A DNA stretch of 12,881 bases, taken from the NCBI GenBank assembly GCA_037968555.1, contig JBBKVS010000101.1, forward strand, positions 1-12,881, in the 5' to 3' direction. This DNA comes from JAWXBM01 sp037968555 (GTDB lineage Bacteria > Pseudomonadota > Gammaproteobacteria > Xanthomonadales > SZUA-36). Below are positions 1 to 6,553 of the stretch, in pieces. The translations under genes were made by a program, and so were the position numbers. The notes beneath the pieces were generated by a model. It had not been told where the DNA came from. It did not search any database and was given only the letters and a program-made list of their open reading frames with translations. Numbering within the stretch: the first letter of the stretch is position 1; each line of letters starts with the position of its first letter.

Positions 1-288
1 CTTGAGCTCACTGTGGATGGCAAAGCCGTTAGCGCCTGCGCTGGCGAAACCCTGGCTACCGTTTTGCTGGCTGAAAGCATTACGACTTTCAACCGGACTG
101 CGGCAGGGAGTCCTCGTGCACCCTTCTGCAATATGGGTACCTGTTTCGAATGCCAGGTTCAGGTTTGCCGCCCAGGGGAGACAGACCATCGCTGGGTGCG
201 TGCCTGCATGTGCCCTGTGATGGACGGAATGTCGGTACACACTGGCGTCCAACTGCCTGCCGGGATCAGTGATCATGAACCCAACTGA
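1..288 (+). CDS. [2Fe-2S]-binding small subunit of an HcnA/opine-oxidase/D-hydroxyproline-dehydrogenase-type amine dehydrogenase (5' partial)
   Basis: The frame is open from base 1 and ends at TGA 286-288, leaving 95 visible codons. The true start lies left of the window; the GTG at 13 falls inside the first beta strand (residues TVDGKAV) and is unlikely to be the start. The protein looks like a plant-ferredoxin-type [2Fe-2S] domain: a beta-grasp opening, then PFCNMGTCFEC and RACMCPV, giving C43-X4-C48-X2-C51 and C69 as likely cluster ligands (numbering from base 1). C56 and C71 are additional. This layout is characteristic of the roughly 100-residue electron-transfer subunit of membrane-associated or soluble amine dehydrogenases (HcnA, opine/nopaline oxidase, D-hydroxyproline dehydrogenase). 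Its 3' end overlaps the next gene, the partner flavoprotein, by 14 bp, so the two are probably translationally coupled. Family assignment is firm; the substrate is not known. Confidence 0.85.
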   Translation, partial: LELTVDGKAVSACAGETLATVLLAESITTFNRTAAGSPRAPFCNMGTCFECQVQVCRPGETDHRWVRACMCPVMDGMSVHTGVQLPAGISDHEPN

Positions 289-1744
289 TCGCATGCCCGC
301 GTTGCCATCCAAAGTTGATCTGGCCATTGTGGGTGCGGGGCCAGCCGGTATGGCAGCTGCAGAAGTCGCAGTGGAATGTGGTTTGACGGTGGCAGTGGTG
401 GACGAGCAGTTCGCAGCGGGCGGGCAGATACTTCGCCAGCCCCCGGCGCAGTTCAAGGTTAAGTCCTGGTTGCCTGGCAAGGTCTATCAGCGCGGAAAGG
501 ATTTGCTGTCGCGTGTTGCGGATGACCCGCAGATCCACTGGTTCACACAAGCTACGGTAGCCGGAATTTTTGAGCGGCAGGATGCCAGTAGTGCAGGCCG
601 TTTTTCCCTGGCCATTGACGGCCCAACTGAAGTTCATGAGCTGGCCGCCAATGCCGTTCTGCTGGCCCCGGGGTGCTTTGATTTAACGGTGGCGTTTCCA
701 GGCTGGAATATACCGGGCGTGATGGCGGCGGGTGGCATTCAGGCCTTTATCAAAAGTCAGCAATTTGTTCCGGGGCAACGATTCCTGTTTGTTGGCAGTC
801 ATCCATTGCAATTGGTAGTGGCGGACCAGGTGGTGCAGGCTGGCGGAGAAGTGGCTGGCGTACTGTTTGCGCAAAGTCGCTTGAGTGCACTGCAAATGCT
901 GCATCAACCCGGCGTGATGCTGAGCGGCTTAAGCAAACTTGGTCAGACTGCTGCCATATTGCTCCGATTGCAGCGGGCTGGCGTGCCGGTCAGGTTCAAT
1001 CAAACACTGGTACAGGCGCATGGCAGTGACTTCCTGCAAAGCGTCACCGTCGCGCCGCTGGGCTCTGATGGTTTAATCCAATCAGAGCAGCGCGAAGAGA
1101 TTGCCTGTGACCGACTCGGTGTTTGTTTTGGTTTTCTGACCTCTTCCGAACTCGCCCGTCAATGTGAAGCCAGGTGCGATTGGGATGCCAGTCGTGGCGG
1201 CTGGGTGGCGCAACACGATGAGTGGATGTGCTCCAGTGTGCGCGGAATTTATGTGGCAGGAGAAATTACCGGTGTGGCCGGTTCGGATGTGGCGATTGAG
1301 GAAGGACGGCTGGCGGGGTTAGGCTGTGCTCTTGAATTGGGTCATATCGATCAGGCCCGAGTCAACAAACTGGCGGCCCCAGTGCGCCAGAAGCTCCGCA
1401 AGCTGAAGCCATTTGCCCGAATGCTGGCTGATTTGTCCTGGCCGGGTAGTGCCCTGTTTGATCAGCTGATGACGGACAGCGCCACCTTGTGTAAATGCGA
1501 AGGATTGAGCGTAGGCGAAGTGGCTGAATCGCTGAGCCTGAATGCGCATATCGCCACTGCCAGTTCTGCCAAGTTGTTGACGCGTGCCGGAATGGGTTTG
1601 TGCCAAGGAAGATATTGTCACTTTGCTTTAACCCGTCTGCTGTCCGGACGCCTGGGTATTCCGGAGCAGGAAGTGGGGTCCTACACGGCCCGTTTCCCGG
1701 CAAAACCAGTCGATATCGGTCATCTGATTGCCCCGGATTCCTGA
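275..1744 (+). CDS. FAD/NAD(P)-binding subunit with C-terminal BFD-like [2Fe-2S] domain (HcnB/opine oxidase subunit A type)
   Basis: This is a pyridine-nucleotide-disulfide-type flavoprotein of 489 residues. An FAD Rossmann motif GAGPAG (residues 20-25) follows strand VDLAIV; GGQILRQ follows at about 49-55. FPGWNIPGV near 141-149 is typical of the family. GIYVAGEITGVAGSD (about 325-339) is the second FAD-contact segment. The C-terminal region has C406-X-C408 and C443-X4-C448 (CKCEGLS and GLCQGRYC), a BFD-like [2Fe-2S] site. In known complexes this subunit pairs with the small iron-sulfur protein and a DAO-type catalytic flavoprotein to oxidise a secondary amine, such as an opine, sarcosine-like compound, glycine (HCN synthase) or D-hydroxyproline. 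Start: ATG 275 is preferred over GTG 269. It overlaps the upstream gene by 14 bp. No catalytic third subunit lies downstream, so it is probably to the left. The second nucleotide site reads GSHPLQ where a GxGP-like sequence is more usual, so NAD(P) binding is uncertain. Confidence 0.87.
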   Translation: MNPTDRMPALPSKVDLAIVGAGPAGMAAAEVAVECGLTVAVVDEQFAAGGQILRQPPAQFKVKSWLPGKVYQRGKDLLSRVADDPQIHWFTQATVAGIFERQDASSAGRFSLAIDGPTEVHELAANAVLLAPGCFDLTVAFPGWNIPGVMAAGGIQAFIKSQQFVPGQRFLFVGSHPLQLVVADQVVQAGGEVAGVLFAQSRLSALQMLHQPGVMLSGLSKLGQTAAILLRLQRAGVPVRFNQTLVQAHGSDFLQSVTVAPLGSDGLIQSEQREEIACDRLGVCFGFLTSSELARQCEARCDWDASRGGWVAQHDEWMCSSVRGIYVAGEITGVAGSDVAIEEGRLAGLGCALELGHIDQARVNKLAAPVRQKLRKLKPFARMLADLSWPGSALFDQLMTDSATLCKCEGLSVGEVAESLSLNAHIATASSAKLLTRAGMGLCQGRYCHFALTRLLSGRLGIPEQEVGSYTARFPAKPVDIGHLIAPDS

Positions 1745-1794
1745 GCCTGGTCAAAAAGCCAGTGACTGGGCAGTAGTTCCTTATCCCGGTTTGC

Positions 1795-1808
1795 AGCAGC
1801 GCGCTGCT
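1795..1808. repeat. 14-bp perfect palindrome between two convergent genes
   Basis: AGCAGCGCGCTGCT is a perfect palindrome in the 63-bp gap between the flavoprotein stop (1744) and the MFS stop (1808-1810 on the minus strand), just touching the latter. As RNA it could form a 5-bp GC-rich stem with a CGCG loop on either strand. Neither side has a convincing U tract, so it is at best a weak bidirectional terminator. Confidence 0.3.
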
Positions 1809-3058
1809 TACATTTCTTTGGTCGCGCCTTTGTTTCTGTCAAACAGGAAGTACAACAGTGGCAGAGCAAGCGCCGGGATAAGTGCTGCGGCGATGAACAT
1901 GGGGCCGAAGCCAAAGGATTCGATCACCCTTCCTGCTACCAGCATGAACAACATACCTCCAAGACCTGCGCCCATGCCACTCAAGCCGGTCACAGAACCC
2001 AGGATCTGATTGGGGAAGGAGTCTCCGATCAAGGTCATGACGTTGGGCAACCAAAGCCCGAAGCCCGTCATGGCGAGGCACATTAAAGCGAACTTGATAG
2101 CGAAAGGAATGCTGAACGCGAGTAACAGCGCAGGCATGGTGCACAGAATGCCGATCAACATGATGGAGAAGCGGGCAACAAACAGCCCTTTGCCTCTGCG
2201 GCACTGCAGATCGGATAGAAAGCCACCCAGCAGCAGTCCTGCACCCAGAAAGGCAAACGGAATCCAGGCATATTTGCCTATGTCGCCCATGGTAAATCCG
2301 GCGCTTTGCGCCAGATACGTGGGAATCCAGTAATTGTAAAACCAGATGCAGGGATCGACCAGCACCCGACTAAGTACCACGATCCACACATTCCTGTTTC
2401 GCAGCAACTGCACGTAGCTCCAACGCCGCGCTGGATCAGTCGCGGCTTCGGGCAGTGATGCAACATCGGTATCCGGGGTATGGACGACTGGCTGCGGCAG
2501 TCGATAAAACCGCAACCACGCGGCCAACCAGAAGAATCCGAACATACCGGTAATGACGAAAGCCAAACGCCAGTCAAACGCGATCGTGATCCAGGCCACC
2601 AACGGCACTGAGATGATTTGCCCGGCGCTGACACCGAAGCCCCAGATCGAATTGGCCAGACCCCGCTGTCGCGCTGGAAACCATTCTGCTACGGCTTTGA
2701 CGCAGGCGGCCCAACTGCCTGCTTCACCCGCTCCCAGCAGTATCCGGTACACGGCAAATGATGCAACATCGTCACCCAGCCCGTGCAGCATGGCCGCCAC
2801 CGACCACCAGACCATGATCACGGCGAAACCGGTGCGAGTACCGAAACGGTCAATCAGCCAGCCGGAGCCGGCTTGCATAATGGTGTAAGCGAACAGAAAG
2901 CAGGTCAGGATAAAGGCGTAATCCGCATTGGATATGCCCAGGTCTTCGCGCAGCACGGGCGCGATGATGGCCAGTGTCTGCCGGTCGATATAGCTGATCG
3001 CCGTAGCGGCGAACAGCAGTCCGAGAATGATCCAGCGCAGGCGTGAGAAGGACGCCAT
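1808..3058 (-). CDS. MFS transporter, anion:cation symporter (ACS)-like family
   Basis: A protein of 416 residues with about 12 hydrophobic segments and a polar central loop at about 190-220. It is probably an inner-membrane proton- or sodium-coupled importer of an organic anion. TM1 contains SYIDRQTLAIIAPVL, the signature of hexuronate, galactonate or glucarate-type ACS carriers. The TM2-3 loop has the MFS motif A variant GWLIDRFGTR. Start: ATG 3058 is chosen over an in-frame TTG at 3070, because N-termini of this family usually begin just before the first helix; neither has a strong Shine-Dalgarno sequence. It is the last gene of the minus-strand series, 69 bp after the DapA-like gene, which supports co-transcription and import of that enzyme's substrate. 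ACS carriers often sit beside DapA-family lyases in sugar-acid pathways, but the actual substrate cannot be read from the sequence. Confidence 0.85.
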   Translation of the reverse strand: MASFSRLRWIILGLLFAATAISYIDRQTLAIIAPVLREDLGISNADYAFILTCFLFAYTIMQAGSGWLIDRFGTRTGFAVIMVWWSVAAMLHGLGDDVASFAVYRILLGAGEAGSWAACVKAVAEWFPARQRGLANSIWGFGVSAGQIISVPLVAWITIAFDWRLAFVITGMFGFFWLAAWLRFYRLPQPVVHTPDTDVASLPEAATDPARRWSYVQLLRNRNVWIVVLSRVLVDPCIWFYNYWIPTYLAQSAGFTMGDIGKYAWIPFAFLGAGLLLGGFLSDLQCRRGKGLFVARFSIMLIGILCTMPALLLAFSIPFAIKFALMCLAMTGFGLWLPNVMTLIGDSFPNQILGSVTGLSGMGAGLGGMLFMLVAGRVIESFGFGPMFIAAALIPALALPLLYFLFDRNKGATKEM

Positions 3059-3127
3059 TCGCTCAGGCAATCACTGGGTTCTGAAAATTATGCAAACTGC
3101 GATGAGGGCTGCATGTGTCACCTGGTT

Positions 3128-4048
3128 TCAGTCCACTCTGCCCAAAGACTTGAGCGTGTTGTGAATCACTTGTTTACCCTCGGGTGAAATGGGCTGAACT
3201 GGCGGTCGTGGAAATCCTCCAGGCAAGCCTTGAGCATTCAGTGCTTCTTTCATCAGCGCTTGCACACTGCCGAAGAGCGGGCGGTAGTTGGCATTGAACC
3301 AGGCGGTCATCAGGATTCTATCCATCTCGCCAAACCGTAGTGCTGCGTCGAGATCTCCCTCATCCAGGCTGTTAAAAAATGCCGGGTGGTTGCGGCCCAA
3401 TACCGCGCCTGAGCCTATCATTCCATCGGCGCCGTGGTTCAGTACCAGGGATGCACCAAACTCATTGGTGGGGACTCCAAAATAACGGACTTTGTCTTTG
3501 AGTCCAAAAAAGCACTCAACGAATCGGCCTGTGTCCCCGGTCGAGTTCTTCACAGCAACTACATTTTCGAGTTCAACCAGGCGGCTCAACAGCGCCAGCG
3601 TCATGTCCACGCCAGTTCCGGGCGGCCAGTTGTAGATGCAGATCGGCAGCTTGATGTTGTCATTGACCGACTTGTAAAACTGGTAGATTTCTTCATCCGT
3701 TGGAACGACATAGGGTGGAGGCGTCAGCAGAATTCCGTCGAAGCCACAGCTTTCAGCCACCTGCGCATGGTGAGTCGACTCTTTAGCTGTGAAAGAATTG
3801 CACCCGGCCAACAGGGTTGTCTTGCCACCCAGTACGGCACTTGTTTTTCTGAACAGCTGCTCACGCTCCTGCGCAGAGAGACTGAACCATTCGCCGGTTG
3901 TGCCCGCGACTGCTATCCCGTGCATGCCCTCGCCATGCAGCCACAGCAGCAAATCTTCGAGCATGGCCTCGTCAAGCCGAAGTTGGCTATCAAAGGGTGT
4001 GGTGATGGCCGGTATGTAGCCGTGCCAACTGACTGAATTTCTATCCAT
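3128..4048 (-). CDS. DapA-family (dihydrodipicolinate synthase/N-acetylneuraminate lyase superfamily) aldolase or hydro-lyase
   Basis: A protein of 306 residues, the usual size for this TIM-barrel class I aldolase superfamily. Visible landmarks are GYIPAITTPFD (10-20), the carboxylate-binding GTTGE (49-53), the tyrosine motif IYNWP with Y139, the Schiff-base lysine K167 in VVAVKNSTGD, and a GMIGSGAV strand (209-216). These predict a soluble pyruvate- or 2-oxoacid-dependent lyase, dehydratase or deaminase. The segment after Y139-N140 reads WPPGTG, where true dihydrodipicolinate synthases have an arginine (YNVPSRTG type). A lysine-biosynthesis role is therefore unlikely. Alternatives include 2-keto-3-deoxy-sugar-acid aldolase, aromatic hydratase-aldolase, and pyrroline-4-hydroxy-2-carboxylate deaminase. 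The last occurs beside D-hydroxyproline dehydrogenase subunits in hydroxyproline catabolism, which the nearby HcnA/B-type genes recall. Start ATG 4048 has a GGA-type ribosome site about 10 nt upstream. It lies between the VOC gene and the MFS carrier in one probable operon. Confidence 0.87.
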   Translation of the reverse strand: MDRNSVSWHGYIPAITTPFDSQLRLDEAMLEDLLLWLHGEGMHGIAVAGTTGEWFSLSAQEREQLFRKTSAVLGGKTTLLAGCNSFTAKESTHHAQVAESCGFDGILLTPPPYVVPTDEEIYQFYKSVNDNIKLPICIYNWPPGTGVDMTLALLSRLVELENVVAVKNSTGDTGRFVECFFGLKDKVRYFGVPTNEFGASLVLNHGADGMIGSGAVLGRNHPAFFNSLDEGDLDAALRFGEMDRILMTAWFNANYRPLFGSVQALMKEALNAQGLPGGFPRPPVQPISPEGKQVIHNTLKSLGRVD

Positions 4049-4161
4049 GAAATTTTTCCGCTAGTGGTATTGGAAACGCTGTTTTACGTACTCGCGCCAA
4101 GGTCAGTGTTCCGAGCGCAAGAAGTCAGCCAGTATTGAATTGAGCCGCTGGGCCTTGACTA

Positions 4162-4692
4162 TCAGGACCTTGGGGATTCAGCCAGTTCCAGTTGATTCCC
4201 CCAGGGATCCAGTATGTAGCGGTTGCGGCTGCCTGCATGCGGGCCTTCGGTCATCTCGATGGTCCCGGACATGGGCTTACAACCGAGAGCCTCGAGCTGT
4301 TGAACGGCAGCGTCCAGGTCGCTGACACGCAAAGCCAGGTGGTGGCCGCCGACATCGCAATTCCGCGCGGCTTTCTTGCTGGCATCAGCCGGCGCATCGT
4401 ACTGGAACAACTCAAATTGAATTTCAGGAGTGAGTTGAAGCGTGGCCAGTGTGAGTGTTGCACCCGGCACATTTACATGCTCTTCCATCCAGTCCTGGCC
4501 ATTGGGCCCGGTGGGCATGTCTGCAGCGGCCATCGGACCCATGCGATAGACTTCACGGGCTCCAAACGCTTTGCAGTAAAACTTTACCACCGCGTCCAAG
4601 TCGGAAACCGTCCAGCCAACATGGTCTACGCCACGGAACCACGCGGGTGGATTCAGAGCCTGTTGGTTTTGAGATTCAGCTATTGCGCTCAT
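4162..4692 (-). CDS. VOC-fold (glyoxalase/bleomycin-resistance/extradiol dioxygenase superfamily) metalloenzyme
   Basis: A cytoplasmic protein of 176 residues with two beta-alpha-beta-beta-beta modules. The first starts at FRGVDHVGWTVSDLDAVVKF (19-38), the second at GGHHLALRVSDLDAAVQQL (115-133). Likely metal ligands are H24, E94 (QFELFQ), H118 and E169 (GNQLELAE), so the set looks complete. The family includes glyoxalase I, methylmalonyl-CoA epimerase and extradiol dioxygenases; the exact reaction is not determined. Start: an upstream ATG at 4791 would add 33 residues and overlap the end of the MBL gene. ATG 4692 is chosen because it is preceded by GAGGAA at about 4-nt spacing and starts shortly before the first VOC strand. 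It follows the exported MBL gene by 82 bp and precedes the DapA-like gene by 113 bp, all on the same strand. Confidence 0.85.
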   Translation of the reverse strand: MSAIAESQNQQALNPPAWFRGVDHVGWTVSDLDAVVKFYCKAFGAREVYRMGPMAAADMPTGPNGQDWMEEHVNVPGATLTLATLQLTPEIQFELFQYDAPADASKKAARNCDVGGHHLALRVSDLDAAVQQLEALGCKPMSGTIEMTEGPHAGSRNRYILDPWGNQLELAESPRS

Positions 4693-4774
4693 AAATTCCT
4701 CACAATTAAGGAAACGGCGCAACCAAATCCGGACTCTTTCTGGGCCCGCCAAACCGGCGCGACCTTGCTTGAGA

Positions 4775-5833
4775 TCAGTCTGATTCGCCATTCACGGTGA
4801 ATACCATGCCGTCGTCCGCGAGGATGAACGGCCCGTCAAACGCCGTTTTCGCGGCGTGTATTACTTCTGACCAGATTTGCTCACCGGGGTTTTTGCCGGT
4901 GTACAGCGACATCATGTCCAGCATGGTTTGCGAACCGGTCAATGGATTGACGTGATAGCCAATCAACAACTTCACTCCTGCCTGCGTTGCCATTTCTCCG
5001 AGCTCGGTGGGCGAGGTGTGGCCGGTCTGTGGGCGTTTCTTGGTGGGGTTCTGGAATTCCTTGCTGGCAAATTTGCCACCGCTCAGCATGCCGGGGTCCG
5101 GTTTGGTCAGTTCATGGATCAGGATATCGGCACCTTTCGCCAGCTCGACCATTTTGGGTGAGGGGCCGGTATCGCCGGATATAACCACCGAACCATGGCG
5201 TGAATCGACGCGGTAAGCCAGGCTTTCATGGTCATAGGGATAGTGCGGGCTGGAAATGGCCGTAACGGTGAAGGCATCCGTTTTGAGAACCACGCCCGCC
5301 TGGCTGTCATGCGCCTGGAAAGGTGGTTCGTACATCGGTTTGATTTTCTGATCCGGCGGCCAGTTTGCCACGATGAACTGCACGAACTCGTAGTCAGAGG
5401 CATGCATACCGTGCAAGGCACCCTCATGCAGTGCCACAGTTCCCGGCGGGCCGTAGATCTGCATCACGCTCTGGCGCCCGGCTATCCAGGTTGCGTAAAG
5501 GAAGTAGTCGTAACTGGCAACGTGGTCAAAATGATGGTGCGTCAGAAAGCCGTAATCCACGTCCAGCGGGTTGATGCCGGCGCGGATCTGGTTTTCCATC
5601 AGCCCGCGTCCGAAATCAAACTGCAGGATCTTGCCGTCGACCGTGACCGCTACGCTGGCGCCAGCCCGCTCCGGATCCGGCATTGCGGAGCCTGAACCCG
5701 TGATCACCACATGCATGCCCTGGGCAAACCGTCCTTCGCTGACTTCAGCTGAGGCAACATTTGCCAGGCCTGTGAGGAGTGCGGCGCAAGCGCAGATGAA
5801 AAATTTCAGAGAAAGTGAACTCGAATTTCGCAT
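4775..5833 (-). CDS. Exported metallo-beta-lactamase-fold hydrolase (RNase Z/arylsulfatase-like group)
   Basis: A protein of 352 residues. The N-terminus has a basic/polar stretch, a hydrophobic core (about 9-24) and an AxA cleavage site (NVASA/EV, after about residue 29), so export to the periplasm is likely. The mature part carries a full dinuclear metal site: H99-x-H101-x-D103-H104 in THHHFDH, H197 in SSPHYP, D221 in SGDTGPS, H272 in GHTSP and H294 in IGYHVNP. GSGSAMPDP near 46-54 is like the opening of RNase Z-type and AtsA-type hydrolases. An exported member is unlikely to process tRNA, so an ester, sulfate-ester, lactone or phosphodiester bond is more plausible. It is the first gene of the minus-strand operon, divergent from the SnoaL-like gene across a 187-bp region holding two putative LysR sites. 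Start ATG 5833 is supported by the signal peptide; its Shine-Dalgarno sequence is weak. Confidence 0.85.
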   Translation of the reverse strand: MRNSSSLSLKFFICACAALLTGLANVASAEVSEGRFAQGMHVVITGSGSAMPDPERAGASVAVTVDGKILQFDFGRGLMENQIRAGINPLDVDYGFLTHHHFDHVASYDYFLYATWIAGRQSVMQIYGPPGTVALHEGALHGMHASDYEFVQFIVANWPPDQKIKPMYEPPFQAHDSQAGVVLKTDAFTVTAISSPHYPYDHESLAYRVDSRHGSVVISGDTGPSPKMVELAKGADILIHELTKPDPGMLSGGKFASKEFQNPTKKRPQTGHTSPTELGEMATQAGVKLLIGYHVNPLTGSQTMLDMMSLYTGKNPGEQIWSEVIHAAKTAFDGPFILADDGMVFTVNGESD

Positions 5834-5886
5834 GTTTCAAAGCCTAGGGTTGATGCCAAACCGTTGCAAGCACGGGATGCGTACGA

Positions 5887-5908
5887 CTTTGTTGCACACA
5901 CTGCAACC
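5887..5908. promoter_or_regulatory. Putative LysR-type operator, site A
   Basis: The dyad TGTTGC-N7-GCAACC spans 5890-5908, with 5-bp arms GTTGC/GCAAC. The nine bases CTTTGTTGC (5887-5895) are identical to those of the site upstream of the TonB-dependent receptor (10871-10879). The inner T-N11-A spacing fits LysR-family recognition. It lies between the divergent MBL and SnoaL genes, 57 bp from the MBL start. Function is inferred only. Confidence 0.55.
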
Positions 5909-5913
5909 CCTGC

Positions 5914-5932
5914 CATTGCAGTCAATGCAACA
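5914..5932. promoter_or_regulatory. Putative LysR-type operator, site B
   Basis: CATTGC-N7-GCAACA has a TTGC/GCAA core and lies 24 bp centre-to-centre from site A. The nine bases AATGCAACA (5924-5932) are identical to the right half of the site at 10884-10892. Its centre (5923) is about 65 bp upstream of the start site predicted from the candidate promoter at 5953-5981, the classic activating position for LysR proteins. Confidence 0.5.
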
Positions 5933-5952
5933 ATACGCGCAGGCTAGAGTTA

Positions 5953-5981
5953 TTGATGAATTGTGCAGCGCAACGAATACT
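5953..5981 (+). promoter_or_regulatory. Candidate sigma-70 promoter for the SnoaL-creatininase unit
   Basis: TTGATG (5953-5958, 4 of 6 to consensus) and AATACT (5976-5981, 4 of 6) are separated by 17 bp. Transcription would begin near 5988, leaving a leader of about 33 nt with a GGAG ribosome site at 6008-6011. The match is modest, as expected for an activator-dependent promoter. Confidence 0.35.
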
Positions 5982-6020
5982 GAAGCGTACCCATTTTCAG
6001 AATTCCCGGAGCCTACGGAC

Positions 6021-6470
6021 ATGAACTACATTCGCCCCATCTTGCTGAGCTGTTTTCTGATGTTTTTTTCTGCAAGCGTCGCGCAGGCGGCAGAGCCGGA
6101 AGCGACGACGGTTTTGACCGATATGTTTGCCTGGTGGAATAGCGTCATCAACACCGAAGTGGAGTTGACGGCTGACCAGTTCCGGCGTTATTTCACCGAG
6201 GATGCGGTGATCATGGTCAACAACAATGAGCAGGTGCGCGGGGTGGAGAACATGCCGGCACATTTTCAGGCGATACGGGAGCGTGCCGGCACAATTGGAG
6301 TTGAATTGCCCTTTCTGGAGGAGTTCCAGTCCGGCAACAAAATATTCACCTACCACCGAATCATCTCTACTACGGATCAGGGCGAGAGTATTACCAGCAA
6401 CATGGGTTACGCGATTCTCGATGACGGCCGGATTGCCTCTGTCAGCCTGGCCCGATTTCAGAGTCAGTAG
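6021..6470 (+). CDS. Exported SnoaL/NTF2-like protein
   Basis: A protein of 149 residues. The first 23 residues form a signal peptide (MNYIRPILL, hydrophobic core, SVAQA/AEP), so it probably acts in the periplasm. The mature part resembles the SnoaL/NTF2 cone fold: an early helix ending in FAWWNSVINTEV, DQFRRYFTEDAVIMVNNNEQVRGVENM (where ligand-pocket residues usually lie), an ITSNMGYAILDDGRIASVSLARF strand pair, and a length typical of one domain. Members are isomerases, hydratases, cyclases or binding proteins; catalytic residues cannot be fixed here. Start ATG 6021 has GGAG nine bases upstream and begins the signal peptide; the same frame extends much further upstream, but that part overlaps the divergent gene and the promoter region. 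The creatininase-TPR gene follows after 83 bp on the same strand, so the two are probably co-transcribed. Confidence 0.75.
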   Translation: MNYIRPILLSCFLMFFSASVAQAAEPEATTVLTDMFAWWNSVINTEVELTADQFRRYFTEDAVIMVNNNEQVRGVENMPAHFQAIRERAGTIGVELPFLEEFQSGNKIFTYHRIISTTDQGESITSNMGYAILDDGRIASVSLARFQSQ

Positions 6471-6502
6471 ACGCAGCATTGATCATCTTTGAAAGCAACG
6501 TC

Positions 6503-6520
6503 GCGAGTCCGCGTACTCGC
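6503..6520 (+). repeat. Inverted repeat between the SnoaL-like and creatininase genes
   Basis: GCGAGT and ACTCGC form a 6-bp stem with a 6-nt loop in the 83-bp gap before the creatininase gene. No T tract follows, so it is not an intrinsic terminator. It could be an RNA processing or attenuation element, or chance. Confidence 0.3.
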
Positions 6521-6553
6521 AAGCCAGAATCAAATCCAGGAGCACTGAAGGGT

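Noticed and set aside
1759..1769. Dyad CCAGT-G-ACTGG after the flavoprotein stop as a terminator
   Set aside because: The single-base centre leaves no proper loop and no T tract follows; it is more likely chance.
3434..4036. 200-residue reading frame on the plus strand
   Set aside because: It lies wholly antisense to the well-supported DapA-family gene and shows no recognisable domain.
4693..4791. Upstream ATG at 4791 for the VOC gene, overlapping the MBL stop
   Set aside because: The added 33 residues match no VOC element, and ATG 4692 has a much better ribosome site (GAGGAA).
4192..4800. 202-residue reading frame on the plus strand
   Set aside because: It is antisense to the VOC gene, which has clear metal-ligand motifs; no motif is seen in the plus-strand product.
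5571..6020. Long in-frame extension upstream of the SnoaL-like gene, making a 299-residue reading frame
   Set aside because: It runs antisense through the 5' part of the MBL gene and the divergent promoter region. The signal peptide and ribosome site place the start at 6021.
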